Part shown: one piece after another, positions 62,653 to 64,000 of the stretch
How the letters are laid out: every line of letters begins with the position of its first letter
How positions within the stretch are numbered: position 1 is the stretch's first letter
NCBI RefSeq assembly: GCF_022179805.1
Contig: NZ_BPUO01000001.1
Location: 620,001-684,000 of the forward strand
DNA: 64,000 bases
Source: Cupriavidus pauculus
Lineage (GTDB): Bacteria > Pseudomonadota > Gammaproteobacteria > Burkholderiales > Burkholderiaceae
Reading direction: 5' to 3'
Notes under the pieces: model-generated
Databases searched by the model: none
Told to the model about the DNA's origin: nothing
The model's input: the letters and a program-made list of their open reading frames with translations, nothing else
Program-made: the position numbers and the translations under genes

Positions 62653-63225
62653 ATGGCGACGCCCGAAGCTTCCATCAATCTCACCAATCAGTTCCTGATT
62701 GCCATGCCAGGCATGGCCGATCCGACGTTTTCGGGCTCCGTTGTCTACCTGTGCGAGCATAACGAGCGTGGTGCGCTTGGCTTGGTGATCAATCGGCCGA
62801 TCGACATCGACATGGCCACGCTGTTCGACAAGATCGATCTCAAGCTCGAAATCCAGCCTGTTGCCCACCAGCCGGTCTACTTCGGCGGCCCGGTGCAGAC
62901 CGAGCGCGGCTTTGTGCTGCATGACCCGGTTGGCATCTACGTGTCGTCGCTGGCCGTACCCGGCGGACTGGAAATGACCACTTCCAAGGACGTGCTCGAA
63001 GCCGTGGCCAATGGCAGTGGCCCGCACCGGTTCCTGCTGACGCTCGGTTACGCGGGCTGGGGCGCCGGGCAGCTCGAGGACGAACTGAGCCGCAATGGCT
63101 GGCTGACCGTCCAGGCCGATCCCGAAATCATTTTCAGCGTGCCGCCCGAAGAGCGCTTCGCGGCAGCCGTGCGCCTGCTTGGCATCGATGTGACGATGCT
63201 GTCGGGCGAGGCCGGGCATGCCTGA
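62653..63225 (+). CDS. yqgE: YqgE/AlgH family protein
   Basis: The 190-residue protein is a single YqgE domain: [25 protein letters not shown] at the start, [15 protein letters not shown] near 35-49, [35 protein letters not shown] and a C-terminal segment. AlgH was linked to alginate regulation in Pseudomonas, but the family's general function is unknown. An in-frame ATG at 62644 is an alternative start. The gene overlaps ruvX by 8 bp, the usual yqgE-ruvX pairing. Confidence 0.92.
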   Translation: MATPEASINLTNQFLIAMPGMADPTFSGSVVYLCEHNERGALGLVINRPIDIDMATLFDKIDLKLEIQPVAHQPVYFGGPVQTERGFVLHDPVGIYVSSLAVPGGLEMTTSKDVLEAVANGSGPHRFLLTLGYAGWGAGQLEDELSRNGWLTVQADPEIIFSVPPEERFAAAVRLLGIDVTMLSGEAGHA

Positions 63226-63655
63226 GCAGGCGGGGCGCGAGACGCCCCGCGACGGCACGGTGCTCGCGTTCGACTACGGCGAGAAAAAAATTGGCGTGGC
63301 GCTCGGGAATTTCATCACCCGGCAAGCTAGCGCCCTGACCATTATTCCGAACGTGACGGTCGAGGGCCGCTTCGAGGCCGTTGGCGCGCTGATCCAGGAA
63401 TGGTCGCCCGTGCGGCTGGTGGTTGGCATGCCGGTGAACCCCGATGCCGGACCCGATGACGCCGAACAGGCTTCGATGCGGCTTGCGCGCCGCTTTGGCA
63501 ATCAGTTGAACGGACGCTTCGACCTGCCCGTGGAATGGGTGGACGAGCGCTACTCGTCGCGCGTCGCCTCGATGGCCGGGGCCAGGCGCGGGGCGCTGGA
63601 CGCCGAGGCCGCGCGGATCATCCTGCAACAATACTTCGACGAATTCCCGCTATGA
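63218..63655 (+). CDS. ruvX: RuvX/YqgF-type nuclease (Holliday junction resolvase-like)
   Basis: The 145-residue protein has an RNase H-like fold with [17 protein letters not shown] near 15-31 (first Asp), RLVVGMPVN near 66-74, [10 protein letters not shown] near 107-116 (Glu/Arg) and [16 protein letters not shown] at the end. YqgF is implicated in 16S rRNA 5'-end processing in E. coli and as a Holliday junction resolvase in others. It overlaps yqgE and pyrR by a few bases in one operon. Confidence 0.94.
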   Translation: MPEQAGRETPRDGTVLAFDYGEKKIGVALGNFITRQASALTIIPNVTVEGRFEAVGALIQEWSPVRLVVGMPVNPDAGPDDAEQASMRLARRFGNQLNGRFDLPVEWVDERYSSRVASMAGARRGALDAEAARIILQQYFDEFPL

Positions 63656-64000
63656 CCCAGACCTCCAACTTCGACGCCGAGGCGCTGTACCACGCGCTGC
63701 GCGACCAGGCCCAGGCCCTGATGCCGTCGGGTGACCGCGCCCGCTGGTCCGTGGCTGGCATCTACTCCGGCGGCGCCTGGATTGCCGAGCGGCTGGCGGC
63801 GGACCTGAAGCTGGGCGAGCACGGCGTGATCAACGTGGCGTTCCACCGCGACGACTACGCCAAGAAGGGCCTGCACAGCCAGGCGCAGCCCACCACATTG
63901 CCGTTCGATGTGCAGGACCGCAACATCCTGCTGATCGACGACGTGCTGGCCACGGGCCGCACGATCCGCGCTGCCGTGAACGAGCTGTTCGACTACGGGC
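63652..64000 (+). CDS. pyrR: PyrR-type phosphoribosyltransferase / regulator (3' partial)
   Basis: The first 116 codons are present. The PRPP-binding motif [17 protein letters not shown] (about 91-107) and [18 protein letters not shown] identify a type I phosphoribosyltransferase of the PyrR kind. PyrR binds pyr mRNA and has uracil phosphoribosyltransferase activity in Bacillus; its regulatory role in betaproteobacteria is less clear. Following yqgE-ruvX it is expected to lead into pyrB and pyrC beyond the window. ATG 63652 overlaps the ruvX stop. Confidence 0.92.
   Translation, partial: MTQTSNFDAEALYHALRDQAQALMPSGDRARWSVAGIYSGGAWIAERLAADLKLGEHGVINVAFHRDDYAKKGLHSQAQPTTLPFDVQDRNILLIDDVLATGRTIRAAVNELFDYG

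Overview
The window is chromosomal DNA from a GC-rich betaproteobacterium of the Burkholderiaceae, most likely Cupriavidus or a close Ralstonia-like relative. The pointers are families typical of that group (DUF2486, DUF3460, a Bug/TctC-type receptor, a fused HemD-HemX), the order panC-scpA-DUF3460-tamA-tamB, the zapB-zapA-6S RNA-EVE order, and dense GC-rich coding. This is inference from gene content and not a database match. I see no insertion sequence, prophage, CRISPR array, rRNA or tRNA.

Layout. 0-6.6 kb: the end of an unknown gene, a DUF2486 gene, ilvD divergent from a LysR regulator, lgt, and an M48 peptidase paired with a DUF898 membrane protein. 6.6-7.5 kb: a long non-coding stretch with repeated short motifs and hairpins. 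7.5-13.2 kb: a malonate-type cluster (GntR/FCD regulator, malonyl-CoA decarboxylase, Bug receptor, crotonase-like protein, malonyl-CoA synthetase). 13.4-16.0 kb: SIMPL protein, EVE protein, a 6S RNA candidate with a strong terminator, zapA and a ZapB-like gene. 16.2-28.7 kb: a cobalamin uptake and nucleotide-loop assembly cluster. One arm (btuB-btuC-btuD-cobO-cobT-cobS-cobC) lies behind a B12 riboswitch with a recognisable sigma-70 promoter. The opposing arm (cobU-cbiB-cobD-btuF) and the divergent cobQ have no riboswitch.

28.7-45 kb: GNAT, a PepSY membrane protein, panC, scpA, DUF3460, the tamA-tamB-BamE-like outer membrane assembly operon, metG, an OmpA-type lipoprotein with a structured 3' region, the Mrp/ApbC carrier and a lipoprotein Cu/Zn superoxide dismutase. 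45-55.6 kb: dcd, a large PLP-dependent Arg/Lys/Orn decarboxylase, an orphan pair of TRAP permeases, argH and ppc. 55.7-64 kb: hemC-hemDX-hemY, a photolyase, rsuA, yqgE, ruvX and the start of pyrR.

Two window-wide patterns stand out. First, a repeat family built from CTCTCCC-type hairpins occurs at nine loci, full or half. Every convergent gene gap longer than about 30 bp carries one, and no divergent promoter region does. Full copies hold a conserved inner core of at least two types, found in both orientations. Second, several genes (cobQ, hemC, yqgE, cobU and perhaps phrB) have a -10-like hexamer ending 6-7 nt before the start codon, which predicts leaderless mRNAs.
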